Notes under the pieces: generated by a model
Database searches by the model: none
The model's input: the letters and a program-made list of their open reading frames with translations, nothing else
What the model was told of the DNA's origin: nothing
Shown here: positions 1 to 8,445 of the stretch, piece by piece
Numbering within the stretch: the stretch's first letter is position 1
Layout: each line of letters starts with the position of its first letter
Made by a program: the position numbers and the translations under genes
Assembly (NCBI RefSeq): GCF_000382485.1
Contig: NZ_AORY01000015.1
Coordinates: forward strand, 124,001 to 188,000
DNA length: 64,000 nucleotides
Origin: Sphingomonas sp. Mn802worker
GTDB taxonomy: Bacteria; Pseudomonadota; Alphaproteobacteria; Sphingomonadales; Sphingomonadaceae
Direction of reading: 5' to 3'

Positions 1-326
1 GCATCGTCGCCGCGGTGCTCGGGATAGTGAAGACGATGGGCTCGATCGACAAGCCGCCCTCGATCCTGGGCGGGATGATCGGGTCGGCGCTGGTCGGCAC
101 CTTCATGGGCGTGCTGCTCGCTTATGGCATCGTCTCGCCGCTCGCTGGGCGCCTCAAGCAGGTGATCGATGCCGACGCCGCAATCTACCATGTGGTCAAG
201 CAGATTATCATCGCTTCTTTGCACGGCCACCCGCAACCGCTGGTGATCGAGGCGGCCCGCTCGGGCATCCAGCACAAGAACCAGCCCGGCTTCGCCGAGG
301 TGTTCGACGGTCTGAGGGGCAAGTAA
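1..326 (+). CDS. motA: MotA flagellar stator subunit, C-terminal part (5'-truncated by window)
   Basis: Only the last 108 or so residues lie in the window; the reading frame is open from base 3. The visible part holds the end of a membrane segment pair (GGMIGSALVGTFMGVLLAYG, then the SPLAGRLK turn) and the cytoplasmic tail with the pattern seen in MotA (IIASLHGHPQPLVIEAAR). MotA forms the proton channel of the flagellar stator with MotB and pushes on FliG. The next gene, motB, begins one base after this stop codon, so the two are surely co-transcribed. Family assignment is firm from the tail sequence plus the neighbour. Confidence 0.93.
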   Translation, partial: IVAAVLGIVKTMGSIDKPPSILGGMIGSALVGTFMGVLLAYGIVSPLAGRLKQVIDADAAIYHVVKQIIIASLHGHPQPLVIEAARSGIQHKNQPGFAEVFDGLRGK

Positions 327-327
327 C

Positions 328-1233
328 GTGGCGCGCGCACCACACGGCGCGAATGTGCCGCCCAAGATCATCGTCAAGAAGATCTACATCGAGGGACACG
401 GTGGCCACCACGGCGGCGCGTGGAAGGTCGCCTACGCCGATTTCGTCACCGCGATGATGGCATTCTTCCTGCTGCTATGGCTGCTCGGCGCGACGACCGA
501 GAAGCAGCGCAAGGGGATCGCCGACTATTTCGCGCCGACGCTGATCGACAACAAGTCGCTAGGCGTAGGCGGCATCGGCCCGTTCGGCGGCGAATCGATC
601 ATGTCGCAGAACAAGCTCGGTCCCAACGCCGGGCAGACCAGCATGCAGGCGATTGCGACCGTCGTTCAGTCGGCGGGTGGGACGCAGCAGGGTTTCGGGC
701 CCAAGGGATCGCTGCGCAGCGCCCCGCGCGAGGCGATGCTGGAGGATCAGAAGAACTTTGCCAAGTTGAAGCGCGAGGTGATGGCGCGCATGGCGAAAAA
801 GGCTGACATTGCGAAGCTGTCCAAGCACATCCGCTTCACGATGACGCCCGAGGGCATGCGGATCGACCTGATCGACGATGCCGATTATTCGATGTTCGCG
901 CTCGGCACCACCGCGCTCGACACCCGCGCGTCCGAGCTGATCGGCACGGTCGCGACCGGGATCGCGGCGACCAGCAATCCGATCATGATACGCGGCCATA
1001 CCGACAGCCTGCCCTATGGTGATCCGCGTGCGATGAACAACTGGATGCTGTCGTCGGGCCGCGCCGAGGCGACCCGGCGCCGGCTTGCGCTTGCGGGTAT
1101 CCCTGAAGCGCGGTTCAACCGGATCGAAGGGGTTGCCGATCGCGAGCCGATGATTAGCAATGCGCCAGGCGATCCGCGCAACCGTCGTGTCGCGATCACG
1201 CTGCTATACCGGGCCGGCACGTTCGGTTCCTGA
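328..1233 (+). CDS. motB: MotB flagellar stator subunit
   Basis: A 301-residue protein from a GTG start, one base after the motA stop. It has a short basic N-terminus, then a single membrane segment around residues 35-55 starting AYADFVTAMMAFFLLLWLLG; Asp38 in YADF matches the proton-binding aspartate of MotB. The C-terminal third is an OmpA-like peptidoglycan-binding domain (IRGHTDSLPYG, then NNWMLSSGRAEATRR). It anchors the stator to the cell wall and completes the ion channel with MotA. Length and order fit the family. No other flagellar gene is in the window. Confidence 0.96.
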   Translation: MARAPHGANVPPKIIVKKIYIEGHGGHHGGAWKVAYADFVTAMMAFFLLLWLLGATTEKQRKGIADYFAPTLIDNKSLGVGGIGPFGGESIMSQNKLGPNAGQTSMQAIATVVQSAGGTQQGFGPKGSLRSAPREAMLEDQKNFAKLKREVMARMAKKADIAKLSKHIRFTMTPEGMRIDLIDDADYSMFALGTTALDTRASELIGTVATGIAATSNPIMIRGHTDSLPYGDPRAMNNWMLSSGRAEATRRRLALAGIPEARFNRIEGVADREPMISNAPGDPRNRRVAITLLYRAGTFGS

Positions 1234-1301
1234 CCTCTTAACTGCGATCCAGCGCGGCTAGATTGGCGTGGCGGCTGCACGACCCTGCGCTACGACGTGC
1301 G

Positions 1302-1330
1302 TTGCTTGCGACAGATTTGGCACATTATGC
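1302..1330 (+). promoter_or_regulatory. Candidate sigma-70 promoter of the cold-shock gene
   Basis: TTGCTT at 1302-1307 and TTATGC at 1325-1330 are separated by 17 bases. A start site near 1337 would leave an untranslated leader of about 160 bases before the cold-shock start codon at 1496. Long leaders are typical of cspA-type genes. The sequence 1234-1495 has no other gene I would support. Confidence 0.4.
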
Positions 1331-1495
1331 TTTTTTTGTGGCGAAACCCGCACAAAACGATTCGCACACCCTTTCGCGATAGGTTATGCGATGGGCAAGG
1401 CGCCTATTCGATCGCGCCCCGAAAGCTGCGTTCGCCGTCCTGCGCGTGGTTTTCGAAATGGATGCGACGGGCGGACCGGGAAGTTGAACAGGTTT

Positions 1496-2323
<828 letters not shown>

Positions 2324-2345
2324 TCATCCGATCAGGTAATTGATG

Positions 2346-2385
2346 AACGGCCCGTTCGGCATCAGCCGGGCGGGCCGTTCTCGTT
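2346..2385 (+). terminator. Hairpin terminator after the cold-shock gene
   Basis: A 9-bp perfect stem, AACGGCCCG (2346-2354) with CGGGCCGTT (2371-2379), lies 22 bases after the stop codon. The tail (CTCGTTG) is only weakly T-rich, so termination efficiency is uncertain. Confidence 0.6.
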
Positions 2386-2411
2386 GAAGCGGTGATGACG
2401 AGGGAGCAGGC

Positions 2412-3251
2412 ATGACGCTGCGTTGGTTGGTTCTTCCCACGGTCGCGCTTGCCGCGGCCGGCGCTGCGCTGACGTTGCGCGTGCCCGATGGCCCCGCTGT
2501 GCAGCAATCGACCCAGCCGTCCGCCGGTCGCGCAACCGTGCCCGAGCGCGCCCGCCCACCGCTGTTGACGCCGCGCATTGTTGCGCGCTTCCCCCACGAC
2601 GCGCAGGCGTTCACCGAAGGGCTCGTCTGGCATGACGGCGCCATGTACGAGAGCGTCGGACTCGAGGGGCGCTCCGATGTGCGCCGCGTCGATCTGGCAA
2701 CGGGCAAGGTCACGCAGCGCGCCGTCATCCCGCCGGCGCAGTTCGGTGAGGGGCTGGCGGCGCACGGGGACCGGCTGGTCAGCCTGACGTGGCACGACGG
2801 CATCGCGCACCTGTGGTCGGCGCGGACACTGAAACAGATCGGCACCGCGCGCTACACCGGCGAGGGCTGGGGGCTGACCAGCGACGGCCGCTCGCTGATC
2901 CGCTCCGACGGCTCGGCCACGCTCACCTTCCACGATCCCGTCACGCTCGCCGAGCAGCGCCGCGTCGACGTGACGCTGAACGGTCGCGCGGTCACGCAGA
3001 TCAACGAGCTCGAATGGGTCGACGGTCAGGTGCTGGCCAACGTGTGGCACACGCCGTTCGTGCTGCGCATCGATCCTGTGAGCGGCCACGTCACCGCGAT
3101 CATCGACCTGCGGGCGATCGTCGCGGAGGTCGCGGCGACCAACCCCGAGGCGGTGGCGAACGGCATCGCCTGGGACGCGGCCAGGCGCCGGTTGTTCGTG
3201 ACGGGCAAGTTGTGGCCCACGATGTTCGAGATCGCGCTGCCGAAGCGCTGA
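2412..3251 (+). CDS. Glutaminyl-peptide cyclotransferase (glutamine cyclotransferase family)
   Basis: A 279-residue protein with AGGGAG 5 bases before the ATG. The N-terminus (MTLRWLVLPTVALAAAGAAL) is a signal peptide or anchor, so it acts in the periplasm. The rest is the beta-propeller type of glutaminyl cyclase: FPHDAQAFTEGLVW, YESVGLEGRSDVRRVDLATG, GEGWGLTSDG, INELEWVDGQVLANVW and NGIAWD are the recognisable blocks of this family. Members turn N-terminal glutamine into pyroglutamate and release ammonia. Its gene points towards amtB with a strong terminator between, so it is a single-gene unit. Confidence 0.9.
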   Translation: MTLRWLVLPTVALAAAGAALTLRVPDGPAVQQSTQPSAGRATVPERARPPLLTPRIVARFPHDAQAFTEGLVWHDGAMYESVGLEGRSDVRRVDLATGKVTQRAVIPPAQFGEGLAAHGDRLVSLTWHDGIAHLWSARTLKQIGTARYTGEGWGLTSDGRSLIRSDGSATLTFHDPVTLAEQRRVDVTLNGRAVTQINELEWVDGQVLANVWHTPFVLRIDPVSGHVTAIIDLRAIVAEVAATNPEAVANGIAWDAARRRLFVTGKLWPTMFEIALPKR

Positions 3252-3354
3252 GGCGATCCCGGGGCGTATGCTCGACCGCACGAGCGCGCCGCGCTTCTCG
3301 GGTGTCGTGCAATGCGGGGACAGGCATCACCGCCTCTCCGCCGCGCGCACGCCC

Positions 3355-3386
3355 AAAAAAAGCCCGGTACGTCGCCGTACCGGGCT
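3355..3386 (-). terminator. Rho-independent terminator of glnK-amtB
   Basis: Read on the minus strand, AGCCCGGTAC (3377-3386 complement) pairs with GTACCGGGCT (3361-3370 complement) around a 6-base loop and is followed by TTTTTTT. A 10-bp stem with a 7-T tail is a textbook intrinsic terminator 66 bases after the amtB stop. Confidence 0.92.
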
Positions 3387-3452
3387 CAGGTGTTTGTCCG
3401 CAGGAGGAACATCGTGATGGGCGCGAACCACCGGCCCGCGTCCGAAAAGTCG

Positions 3453-4802
3453 TCAGTAATTGTAGGCGCGCTCGCCGTGCTCGCCGAGGTCGAGGCCCTC
3501 GCGCTCTACGTCGGCGGCGACGCGCAGACCGGTCAGCGCGCGGGCGGCGAACATCGCGATCGCGGTGCCGACACCGGTCCAGATGATCGTGGTCACCACC
3601 GCCTCGATCTGCACGATCAACTGGTGCGCCATGTCGTAGTCGGGCTTGCCGGGCCCGCCCAGCGACGGCGCGTAGACGATCGCGGTGCCGATCGCGCCGA
3701 CGATCCCGCCGATGCCGTGGACACCGAAGGCGTCGAGCGCATCGTCGTAACCGAGCTTCGGCTTCACCACCGACACCGCGTAGAAGCAGATCACCGAGGC
3801 GACCGCGCCGAGCACGATCGCGCCGAACGGGCCCGAGTTGCCCGCCGCCGGGGTCACCGCGACCAGCCCGGCGACCACGCCCGAGCAGAAGCCCAGCGCC
3901 GATCCCTTGTGGCCGTTGACGCGCTCCGCCAGCATCCAGAACAAGGCGCCCGACGCGGTCGCGACGAAGGTGTTGATCATCGCCAGGCCCGCCGATCCGT
4001 TCGCCTCCAGCGCGGAGCCGGCGTTGAACCCGAACCAGCCGACCCACAACAGCCCGGTGCCGATCCCCGTCATCGTCAGCGAATGCGGCACGATCCGCTC
4101 GGTCGGGTAACCGAGCCGCTTGCCCAGGATCAGCGCGGCGACCAGCGAGGCGACGCCCGCGTTGATGTGCACCACGGTGCCGCCGGCGAAATCGAGCGCT
4201 CCCATCTTGAAGAACAGCCCGCCCGATGCCCACACCATATGCGCGATCGGAAAATACACGATCGTCAGCCAGATTGCGGCAAAGACCATCACCGCGGAGA
4301 ATTTGATCCGCTCCACCATTGCGCCCAGCACCAGCGCGACCGTGATGGCGGCGAAGGTCATCTGGAAACAGACGAACACATATTCGGGGATCGCCACGCC
4401 CTGCGTGAACGTCGCCGCCGTGGTTTCCGACGTAACGCCGCTCAGGAACGCCTTGCCCAGTCCCGACACGAAATCGTTGCCGCCGTCACCGAAGGCGAGC
4501 GTGTACCCCCACATCACCCAGATCAGCATCGCGAGGCACGCGACCGCGCCGATCTGCGTCATGGTCGACAGCATGTTCTTGGTGCGCGTGAGCCCGCCAT
4601 AGAACAGTGCGAGGCCCGGCAGGATCATCATCATGACCAGAAGCGTGCTGGTCAGCATCCACGCGGTATCGCCCTTGTTAACGGTCGCGCTCGCCGCGGC
4701 GGCGGGCGCCTGCAGTGCGGCATCCTGCGCCCAGGCGGGCAGCGCCGCCACCAGCGTCATCACCGCACCGGCGGCGCCCAGTCGTTCAATCGATCGCTTC
4801 AT
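3453..4802 (-). CDS. amtB: Ammonium transporter AmtB
   Basis: A 449-residue protein; I chose the ATG at 4802 (MKRSIERLGAAGAVMTLVAA) because it starts a cleavable signal peptide ending ALPAWAQ and sits 13 bases after the glnK stop. About eleven membrane segments follow. The twin pore histidines are visible in GGTVVHINAG and in DAFGVHGIGG. It moves ammonium into the cell and is blocked by the PII protein encoded just upstream. The C-terminal tail (RAVADVEREGLDLGEHGERA) is the conserved GlnK-contact region. It is co-transcribed with glnK from the sigma-54 promoter at 5187-5203. Confidence 0.97.
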   Translation of the reverse strand: MKRSIERLGAAGAVMTLVAALPAWAQDAALQAPAAAASATVNKGDTAWMLTSTLLVMMMILPGLALFYGGLTRTKNMLSTMTQIGAVACLAMLIWVMWGYTLAFGDGGNDFVSGLGKAFLSGVTSETTAATFTQGVAIPEYVFVCFQMTFAAITVALVLGAMVERIKFSAVMVFAAIWLTIVYFPIAHMVWASGGLFFKMGALDFAGGTVVHINAGVASLVAALILGKRLGYPTERIVPHSLTMTGIGTGLLWVGWFGFNAGSALEANGSAGLAMINTFVATASGALFWMLAERVNGHKGSALGFCSGVVAGLVAVTPAAGNSGPFGAIVLGAVASVICFYAVSVVKPKLGYDDALDAFGVHGIGGIVGAIGTAIVYAPSLGGPGKPDYDMAHQLIVQIEAVVTTIIWTGVGTAIAMFAARALTGLRVAADVEREGLDLGEHGERAYNY

Positions 4803-4815
4803 TCCCCAACCCCCG

Positions 4816-5154
4816 TCAGAGTGCGCTGTCGTCGGTCTCGCCGGTGCGGATGCGCACCGCCTGGCCGACATCGAGCACGAAGATCTTTCCGTCGCCGATC
4901 GCGCCGGTGTTGGCCGACGCCTGCACCGCCTCGACCACGCGATCCGCCATGCCACTTTCACACACGACCTCGATCTTGATCTTGGGCACCATGTTGGTGC
5001 TGTATTCGGCGCCGCGGTAGATCTCGGTCTGGCCCTTTTGCCGGCCGAACCCCTTGACCTCGGACACCGTCATGCCCGCCACCCCGATCGCGGTCAGCGC
5101 CTCGCGCACCTCGTCGAGCTTGAACGGTTTGATGATGGCAATGACCAGCTTCAT
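4816..5154 (-). CDS. glnK: PII nitrogen regulatory protein GlnK
   Basis: A 112-residue PII protein, the family's exact length. It starts MKLVIAIIKPFKLDEV, and the T-loop carries Tyr51 (RGAEYSTNMVPK), the residue uridylylated by GlnD. The B-loop (TGAIGDGKIFV) that binds ATP is intact. It senses glutamine and 2-oxoglutarate and gates AmtB. A good Shine-Dalgarno (GGGAAGGGGGC) precedes the ATG. It leads the glnK-amtB operon, the usual order, and the promoter in front shows nitrogen control. Confidence 0.97.
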   Translation of the reverse strand: MKLVIAIIKPFKLDEVREALTAIGVAGMTVSEVKGFGRQKGQTEIYRGAEYSTNMVPKIKIEVVCESGMADRVVEAVQASANTGAIGDGKIFVLDVGQAVRIRTGETDDSAL

Positions 5155-5186
5155 CGCGCCCCCTTCCCAGTAGTGGGAGGGTTCCT

Positions 5187-5203
5187 TGCAGGCGGTGTGC
5201 CAA
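5187..5203 (-). promoter_or_regulatory. Sigma-54 (-24/-12) promoter of glnK-amtB
   Basis: On the minus strand the sequence is TTGGCACACCGCCTGCA. The invariant GG (complement of 5200-5201) and GC (complement of 5188-5189) are exactly 10 bases apart, and the GG lies in a full TTGGCAC. The predicted start near 5176 gives a leader of about 22 bases with the Shine-Dalgarno in it. This matches the RpoN consensus and the known NtrC-RpoN control of glnK-amtB. Confidence 0.85.
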
Positions 5204-5223
5204 ACCGCCGCAAGAGTGTAGCG

Positions 5224-5239
5224 TCACCAGAATGGTGTC
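5224..5239 (-). promoter_or_regulatory. Candidate NtrC enhancer site
   Basis: CACC-AGAAT-GGTG at 5225-5237 is an inverted repeat with the 5-base spacer of the NtrC consensus (TGCACC-N5-GGTGCA), with flanking mismatches. It is centred about 55 bases upstream of the predicted sigma-54 start, closer than most enhancers. Confidence 0.5.
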
Positions 5240-5296
5240 AAAAATCTAACTGGCAAGGCAATAAACAGGCAGCGAAAGGCCAACACTGCCTAATAA

Positions 5297-5497
5297 TCAA
5301 GCAGGATCAATCAGCCGTCTTGCCTGTGAAAGATCGCCCTCGTCCACCATCACCCGCGCCGGGATCAGCAGCCAGCTGCCATCAGCGATCGACGCGCCGG
5401 TGTCGAATGCCACCGCGTTGATCCCCTCGGACGCGAGCCGGCCGACGATGATGTTGGCAAGGTTGCGGTCGAAGCGACCGAGTTCGACCAGCGCCAT
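5297..5497 (-). CDS. Small DUF2007-type protein
   Basis: A 66-residue protein (MALVELGRFDRNLANIIVGR, later SWLLIPARVMVDEGDLSQAR). The pattern of a short N-terminal helix, then LASEGINAVAFD and a final V-x-V-x-x-x-D/E-x-x-x-A block matches DUF2007, annotated as putative signal-transducing proteins of unknown role. Its ATG overlaps the stop of the upstream oxidase gene as TAATG, so translation is probably coupled. No catalytic residues can be named. Confidence 0.75.
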   Translation of the reverse strand: MALVELGRFDRNLANIIVGRLASEGINAVAFDTGASIADGSWLLIPARVMVDEGDLSQARRLIDPA

Positions 5498-6042
5498 TAC
5501 GCGGGCACCGTCGGGTTGCGCACGGGCAGGCCGTCGATGCTGCGGGTGCGCTGCGCGTATTTGGCGAAGCGGGTCTGATCGTCGTGGGTCGCGTGATATT
5601 TGTTGAGCGTCTCGCGCGTGCGCTCGAACGCCATGTACGGCACGCCCCAGCCGCACGAGGTCTGCACCTGCTCGACATCGACGACGAAGATCTGCCGCGT
5701 GCCGGGCAGCAGCGTGAAGTCGGCAGCGAGCGCCGACCACCCCTCATCCTGCGGCAGTACCGGTCGTCCGCGCCCGTAGATGCGCAGGATCAGCGCGGGA
5801 TTGTCGAACGCGCAGAACATGATTGTAATGCGTCCATCGGCGAGCAGGTGCGCGTTGGTCTCGTTCCCCGATCCCGCGACATCGAGATAGGCGACGGTGC
5901 GATCATCGAGCACGCGGAAGCTGTCCATGCCCTTGGGGCTCAGGTTCACGCGCGCGTCCGTTGCAGCGGTGGCGACGAAAAACACCGGCTGCTTTGCGAC
6001 AAAGGAGCGATGCTCGGGAGTGAGCGCGGGGAAGAACTCCAT
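5497..6042 (-). CDS. Pyridoxamine 5'-phosphate oxidase-family (FMN-binding split-barrel) protein
   Basis: A 181-residue protein; the ATG at 6042 (MEFFPALTPEH) has AGG nine bases before it and is preferred to an in-frame start 13 codons upstream. The sequence QPVFFVATAATDARVNLSPKGMDSF and VAYLDVAGSGNETNAHLLAD is the recognisable PNPOx-like split barrel that binds FMN or a deazaflavin. The fold includes reductases and chelatases, so the substrate cannot be named. The C-terminal half (GWGVPYMAFERTRETLNKY) is typical of a subgroup common in proteobacteria. It is followed with a 1-base overlap by the DUF2007 gene. Confidence 0.85.
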   Translation of the reverse strand: MEFFPALTPEHRSFVAKQPVFFVATAATDARVNLSPKGMDSFRVLDDRTVAYLDVAGSGNETNAHLLADGRITIMFCAFDNPALILRIYGRGRPVLPQDEGWSALAADFTLLPGTRQIFVVDVEQVQTSCGWGVPYMAFERTRETLNKYHATHDDQTRFAKYAQRTRSIDGLPVRNPTVPA

Positions 6043-6092
6043 GACATGTGCCTCGCGTTGACGCGCATGGGTGATGCGCATAGCTTGGGTGG

Positions 6093-6338
6093 ATGAGACA
6101 CGATCCGATTAGCTCCGGCAAGCGCAAAGCGGTCAATCTCTCGATCGATACCGGCGTCATCGCCGCAGCGCGCGAAGCGGGGATCAACCTGTCGCAGACC
6201 TGCGAGGCGGCGCTACGCACCGCCGCCAAGGCTGAGCGTGATCGCCAATGGGCCGAGGACCATCGCGAATGGATCGAGGCCAACAACGCCTGGGTCGAGA
6301 AGAACGGACTGCCGCTCGAAAAGTATCGCCTGTTCTGA
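6093..6338 (+). CDS. ccdA: CcdA-family antitoxin
   Basis: An 81-residue protein with a basic N-terminal ribbon-helix-helix (KRKAVNLSIDTGVIAAAREAG) for operator binding, then INLSQTCEAALR and an acidic C-terminal tail (REWIEANNAWVEKNGLPLEK) of the type that wraps around the toxin. This is the usual CcdA layout and length. Its TGA overlaps the ATG of the toxin gene (TGATG), so the antitoxin is made first. It would normally repress its own operon together with CcdB. Confidence 0.9.
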   Translation: MRHDPISSGKRKAVNLSIDTGVIAAAREAGINLSQTCEAALRTAAKAERDRQWAEDHREWIEANNAWVEKNGLPLEKYRLF

Positions 6339-6634
6339 TGGCGCGCTTCGATGTCTATCCGGCGCCGGACGGAGGATATTGGCTGGATTGCCAATCCGAT
6401 CAGTTTGGTGCGCTGAACAGCCGCTTTGTCGCGCCGTTGGTCGAGGAGAGCGAGCGCCCAGCGGGTGACGCACGCCTGACGCCCATTTTCGAGATCGAAG
6501 GCACGGCCTACACGATGCAGACTCATCTATCTGGCGCCGTCGCAGTCCGATTACTGCGCGCGCCTGTCGCCAACTTAGTCGAGCACGAATACGCGATCGG
6601 CGCCGCGCTCGACCTGTTGTTGGGCCGCTACTGA
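6338..6634 (+). CDS. ccdB: CcdB-family toxin
   Basis: A 98-residue protein starting MARFDVYPAPDGGYWLDCQS, with LTPIFEIEGTAYTMQTHLSG in the middle: the SH3-like barrel of CcdB, close to the usual 100 residues. In the F plasmid protein the last three residues, Trp-Gly-Ile, poison DNA gyrase. Here the end is LLLGRY, so the Trp and Ile are not kept and activity against gyrase is uncertain. The gene overlaps ccdA by one base. It is a chromosomal module; no integrase or plasmid gene is near. Confidence 0.88.
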   Translation: MARFDVYPAPDGGYWLDCQSDQFGALNSRFVAPLVEESERPAGDARLTPIFEIEGTAYTMQTHLSGAVAVRLLRAPVANLVEHEYAIGAALDLLLGRY

Positions 6635-6638
6635 CCGC

Positions 6639-8066
6639 TCACGCGGTCGCGGTCCCACCGACCGTCAGCCCGCCGATCAGCAGCGTCGGCTGACCCACGC
6701 CCGCGGGTACGCTCTGCCCGCCCTTGCCGCACATGCCGATCCCTTCGTCGAGCGCGAAGTCGTTCCCAACGCCTTCGACCTTGGTCAGCACGCTCGGCCC
6801 GTCGCCGATCAGCGTCGCACCCTTGATCGGCGCGCCGATGCGGCCGTTCTCGACCAGATACGCCTCGGTGCACGAGAAGACGAACTTGCCCGACACGATG
6901 TCGACCTGACCGCCGCCAAATGACTGCGCGAAGATGCCGCGCTTGACGCGAGACAGCAGCTCGGCGGGATCGTCCTTGCCCCCCTTCATGAAGGTGTTGG
7001 TCATGCGCGGCATCGGCGCATGCGCGAAGCTCTCGCGGCGACCATTGCCCGTCGGCTCGACGCCCATCAGTCGCGCGTTGAGCCGGTCCTGCATATAGCC
7101 CTTGAGGAAGCCATCCTCGATCAGGATCGTCTCGCTGGTTGGCGTGCCCTCGTCGTCGATCGACAGCGAGCCGCGGCGATCGGCGATCGAGCCGTCATCG
7201 ACCACGGTGACGCCGCGCGCCGCGACCTGCTCGCCGATCCGACCCGAAAAGGCGCTCGTACCCTTGCGGTTGAAATCGCCCTCCAGCCCGTGGCCGATAG
7301 CCTCGTGCAGCACGATACCTGGCCATCCCGGCCCCAACAGCACCGTCATCTCGCCCGCGGGGGCGGCGACCGAATCGAGGTTGACCAGCGCCTGTCGCAG
7401 CGCCTCGTCGACCGCGCGGTTCCATTCCGCCGGCTCGAACAGGCGGTCGTAGAGGTAGCGCCCGCCCATGCCGAACGTGCCGGTTTCGCGCCGGCCGTTC
7501 TGCTCGACCACGATCGACACGTTCAACCGGACGAGCGGGCGTACGTCGGTCGCGACGAACCCGTCGGCACGGACGATCTCGACCACGCTCCACGTGCCGC
7601 TCAAGCCCACCGACACTTGCGCCACGCGCGGATCGCGCGCGCGCGCCGCGGCATCGATCGTCTGGCACAGATTCACCTTGTCGGCAAAAGGCACGAGATC
7701 AAGCGGATCGGCGTCGGTGTAGAGATGGCGGTTGGTGCTGCGCGGCGGCTGCGCCTTTGCGCCAGCGGACGGGTCGATCAGCGCCATCGTCTCGGCCGCG
7801 CGCTTGATCGCAACCTCGCTCAATTCGTTGGCATGCGCGAAAGCGGTCATCTCGCCCGACACCGCTCGCAGGCCGAAGCCCGCATTGGTGTCGTAGCTTG
7901 CGGTCTTCAGCCGTCCGTCATCGAACCCAAACGCCTCGGCCTTGCGGTATTGCAGGTAGAGTTCGCCGTCGTCGGCCTTCGCCAGCGCGTCGGCGGTGAG
8001 CGCCCGCGCCGCGTCCGGGTCGAGCGAGTCGCGGTACAGGAACGAGCGGGGATCGAGTGCGGTCAT
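6639..8066 (-). CDS. tldD: Metalloprotease TldD
   Basis: A 475-residue protein of normal TldD length. The zinc motif HExxxH is present in VLHEAIGHGLEGDFNRKG, followed by the typical GTPTSETILIEDG strand and the C-terminal GMCGKGGQSVPAGVGQPTLL. With TldE/PmbA it forms a cytoplasmic heterodimeric protease that trims unfolded peptides, processes microcin B17 and helps degrade CcdA. The partner gene is not in the window. It lies next to ccdAB, convergent with it and only 4 bases apart; in enteric bacteria TldD/E was first linked to CcdA turnover, so the position may be meaningful or chance. Confidence 0.96.
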   Translation of the reverse strand: MTALDPRSFLYRDSLDPDAARALTADALAKADDGELYLQYRKAEAFGFDDGRLKTASYDTNAGFGLRAVSGEMTAFAHANELSEVAIKRAAETMALIDPSAGAKAQPPRSTNRHLYTDADPLDLVPFADKVNLCQTIDAAARARDPRVAQVSVGLSGTWSVVEIVRADGFVATDVRPLVRLNVSIVVEQNGRRETGTFGMGGRYLYDRLFEPAEWNRAVDEALRQALVNLDSVAAPAGEMTVLLGPGWPGIVLHEAIGHGLEGDFNRKGTSAFSGRIGEQVAARGVTVVDDGSIADRRGSLSIDDEGTPTSETILIEDGFLKGYMQDRLNARLMGVEPTGNGRRESFAHAPMPRMTNTFMKGGKDDPAELLSRVKRGIFAQSFGGGQVDIVSGKFVFSCTEAYLVENGRIGAPIKGATLIGDGPSVLTKVEGVGNDFALDEGIGMCGKGGQSVPAGVGQPTLLIGGLTVGGTATA

Positions 8067-8126
8067 GCCACACTAGATAGGACGGCCCGCCGCGTTGGCA
8101 AAGCCGCCCCGCTCACTCGATCGCCC

Positions 8127-8369
8127 TCAGTGAACGTCGGGGCTGGCGCCTTCGGAAATGTCGGGCAGTGTCGCCTGATCGACGCCGTCCGCCGCGCCGC
8201 CGATCAGCACGAAGCGCCGGTCGCAGTACCCGCAATCGATATAGCCGTGCTCGTCGATCTGGAGATAGACGCGCGGGTGGCCCAGCGCTGCGCCGCCGGG
8301 AATGTCGCTCGCGCCATCGCAGGCGACGCGGGGTTGCGAGACACGGACGACTTCGAGCGGCGGATGCAT
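8127..8369 (-). CDS. Small zinc-finger protein (zf-CHCC, NDUFS6-like)
   Basis: An 80-residue protein from the ATG at 8369 (a GTG two codons earlier is possible). It has VACDG, then GHPRVYLQI, then DCGYCDRRFVL, giving the C-x(n)-H-x(n)-C-x2-C zinc site of the zf-CHCC family. In mitochondria the relative NDUFS6 is a complex I accessory subunit; in alphaproteobacteria these short proteins are widespread, and a complex I role is likely by homology only. It precedes tldD on the same strand, 60 bases away. Confidence 0.8.
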   Translation of the reverse strand: MHPPLEVVRVSQPRVACDGASDIPGGAALGHPRVYLQIDEHGYIDCGYCDRRFVLIGGAADGVDQATLPDISEGASPDVH

Positions 8370-8445
8370 GGGCACGCGTTAGCAAGCGTGCCCTCGACTC
8401 GCAATCGTCCTAGCAACGCGCGGGAGAGGGGCGTAACGCGCCCGC

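Noticed and set aside
3312..4979. Long plus-strand frame opposite amtB and glnK
   Set aside because: Arg/His/Asp-rich composition typical of antisense to membrane proteins, no domain, and the minus strand carries two certain genes.
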